Shown: positions 4,491 to 5,289 of the stretch, in pieces
Layout of the letters: every line of letters starts with the position of its first letter
Position numbering within the stretch: position 1 is the stretch's first letter
Origin: Desulfobacteraceae bacterium
Lineage (GTDB): Bacteria; Desulfobacterota; Desulfobacteria; Desulfobacterales; Desulfobacteraceae
Direction of reading: 5' to 3'
Assembly: GCA_003354055.1 (NCBI GenBank)
Contig: PIVQ01000539.1
Location: 1-5,289, forward strand
Length of the DNA: 5,289 nucleotides
Program-made: the position numbers and the translations under genes
Notes under the pieces: model-generated
Database searches by the model: none
What the model was told of the DNA's origin: nothing
Seen by the model: the letters and a program-made list of their open reading frames with translations, nothing else

Positions 4491-5289
4491 AGAGACTTTT
4501 AATCAGCTTGATCTTAACAGGAGCCATTATGACCACCACAGCCCATGCTCTGGACAGCCTGCCCATGCCCAGGCAAAAGGACAATAAGTTCTATACCGAT
4601 GTCAATCCCCTGACCATGGGGCTTGGCGAGACCCTGTCCACCAGTGTGAAGTTCCTCTTTGAGAAAAACAACCGGATGCCCAAAGTCAGACTGCCGGTTC
4701 AGCAGACAGATCTTACGCCGTTCAACAGCCGGGAAAAAGGGACGTTCAACAGCACCTGGCTGGGGCACTCCTCCCTGATGGTTAATATGGACGGGTTCAG
4801 GATCCTTCTGGATCCGGTATTTGAGCAAAAGGTATCCATGGTGGGACCCAAACGCTTTAACGGCCAGATTCCCATGGACATGAACGATCTTCCCTCCATT
4901 GATCTTGTGATCATCTCCCATGACCACTATGACCATTTGAATAAATTCACCATTAAGGGAATACAGGATAAGGTGAATCTTTTTATCGTCCCACTTGGCG
5001 TGGATGCCCATTTAAAATCCTGGGGAGTTCCCCAAGAGAAGATCATTGCCATGAACTGGTGGGATTCCTATGAACCGGCCGAAGGCTTACGGGTTACTGC
5101 CTGCCCGTCCCAGCATTTTTCCGGACGGGGCCTGACGGACAGGAACCAGACCCTCTGGGCCTCCTGGGCAATTGAATCCCCGACCCATAAAATTTTCTTC
5201 TCAGGCGACTCCGGATATTTCAAGGGATTCGCCACCATCGGCCGTGCCCTGGGCCCCTTTGACATGACCTTTCTTGAGTGCGGGGCCTA
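4475..5289 (+). CDS. RomA/UlaG-like metallo-beta-lactamase-fold hydrolase, exported, 3' truncated by window
   Basis: The frame is open to the right edge, giving 271 residues. It is a zinc-dependent hydrolase of the COG2220 group (UlaG, RomA, NAPE-PLD-like). Landmarks numbered from the ATG at 4475 are WLGHSSLMVNMDGFRILLDP at 95-114, ISHDHYDHL at 147-155 (the HxHxDH ligands His149, His151, Asp153, His154), PSQHFSGRG with His214, and FFSGDSGYF with bridging Asp245. The last metal histidine lies beyond the window. The first 25 residues form a complete signal peptide: basic MNIHLKR, a hydrophobic core, and AHA before LDS. A second in-frame ATG at 4529 has a strong AGGAG 5 bases upstream and would give a cytoplasmic form. 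I prefer 4475 because a full signal peptide is unlikely by chance, but its own ribosome-binding site is poor. The substrate is unknown; lactone or phospholipid-type substrates are family possibilities only. Confidence 0.88.
   Translation, partial: MNIHLKRLLISLILTGAIMTTTAHALDSLPMPRQKDNKFYTDVNPLTMGLGETLSTSVKFLFEKNNRMPKVRLPVQQTDLTPFNSREKGTFNSTWLGHSSLMVNMDGFRILLDPVFEQKVSMVGPKRFNGQIPMDMNDLPSIDLVIISHDHYDHLNKFTIKGIQDKVNLFIVPLGVDAHLKSWGVPQEKIIAMNWWDSYEPAEGLRVTACPSQHFSGRGLTDRNQTLWASWAIESPTHKIFFSGDSGYFKGFATIGRALGPFDMTFLECGA
4519..4523 (+). promoter_or_regulatory. Strong ribosome-binding-site-like AGGAG before the internal ATG of the hydrolase
   Basis: AGGAG lies 5 bases before the ATG at 4529. It falls in codons 15-17 (Thr-Gly-Ala) of the longer, signal-peptide-bearing frame, so it may be chance or may drive a shorter cytoplasmic product. 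Confidence 0.4.

Noticed and set aside
4514..5011. Long minus-strand open frame opposite the hydrolase.
   Set aside because: The plus strand carries the conserved HxHxDH hydrolase; the antisense product has low-complexity, glycine- and histidine-rich composition typical of a shadow frame.

Overview
This window looks like an ordinary chromosomal stretch from a Gram-negative bacterium. My guess is a sulfate-reducing Desulfobacterota relative. That guess rests only on general codon and protein flavour and on signal peptides with an AxA-type end; no marker gene fixes the taxonomy. All genes but one run are housekeeping or accessory enzymes of known families. I see no rRNA, tRNA, insertion sequence, phage gene or CRISPR array.

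Layout from left to right. (1) 1-1145, plus strand: the C-terminal end of an isoaspartyl dipeptidase (iadA), followed after 21 bases by a complete D-amino-acid transaminase (dat). The two are probably one transcript for the handling of damaged or D-configured amino acids. (2) About 1150-1795, minus strand: an AT-richer insert with two small genes. An unrecognised reading frame sits upstream of a small acidic conserved-looking protein, and their ends nearly overlap. This is the least explained part of the window and has the shape of a mobile cassette or an orphan toxin/partner remnant. (3) 1781-2491, plus: an exported staphylococcal-nuclease-type thermonuclease with a C-terminal cysteine cluster like the Ada metal-binding domain. 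(4) 2488-3713, minus: a two-gene operon with a YhhN/lysoplasmalogenase-family membrane protein, then 2 bases later a GrpB/UPF0157 nucleotidyltransferase-fold protein whose stop overlaps the thermonuclease stop tail to tail. (5) 3714-5289, plus: a TetR-type repressor with a recognisable promoter and an operator-like palindrome, then a RomA/UlaG-like metallo-beta-lactamase-fold hydrolase cut by the window edge. A near-perfect 20-base palindrome lies at the start of the hydrolase gene.

The most interesting regulatory picture is in region 5. The tetR promoter (TTGACT, 17 bases, TATTTT) carries an imperfect palindrome in its spacer, and a second palindrome sharing the TGAAT half-site lies at the hydrolase start. 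This suggests a repressor that controls itself and its neighbour, an arrangement that recalls the enterobacterial ramR-romA locus. The hydrolase has two competing starts: one adds a complete signal peptide, the other has the strong ribosome-binding site. I find no convincing wholly new system. The cassette in region 2 and the TetR/hydrolase control region are the best candidates for follow-up.
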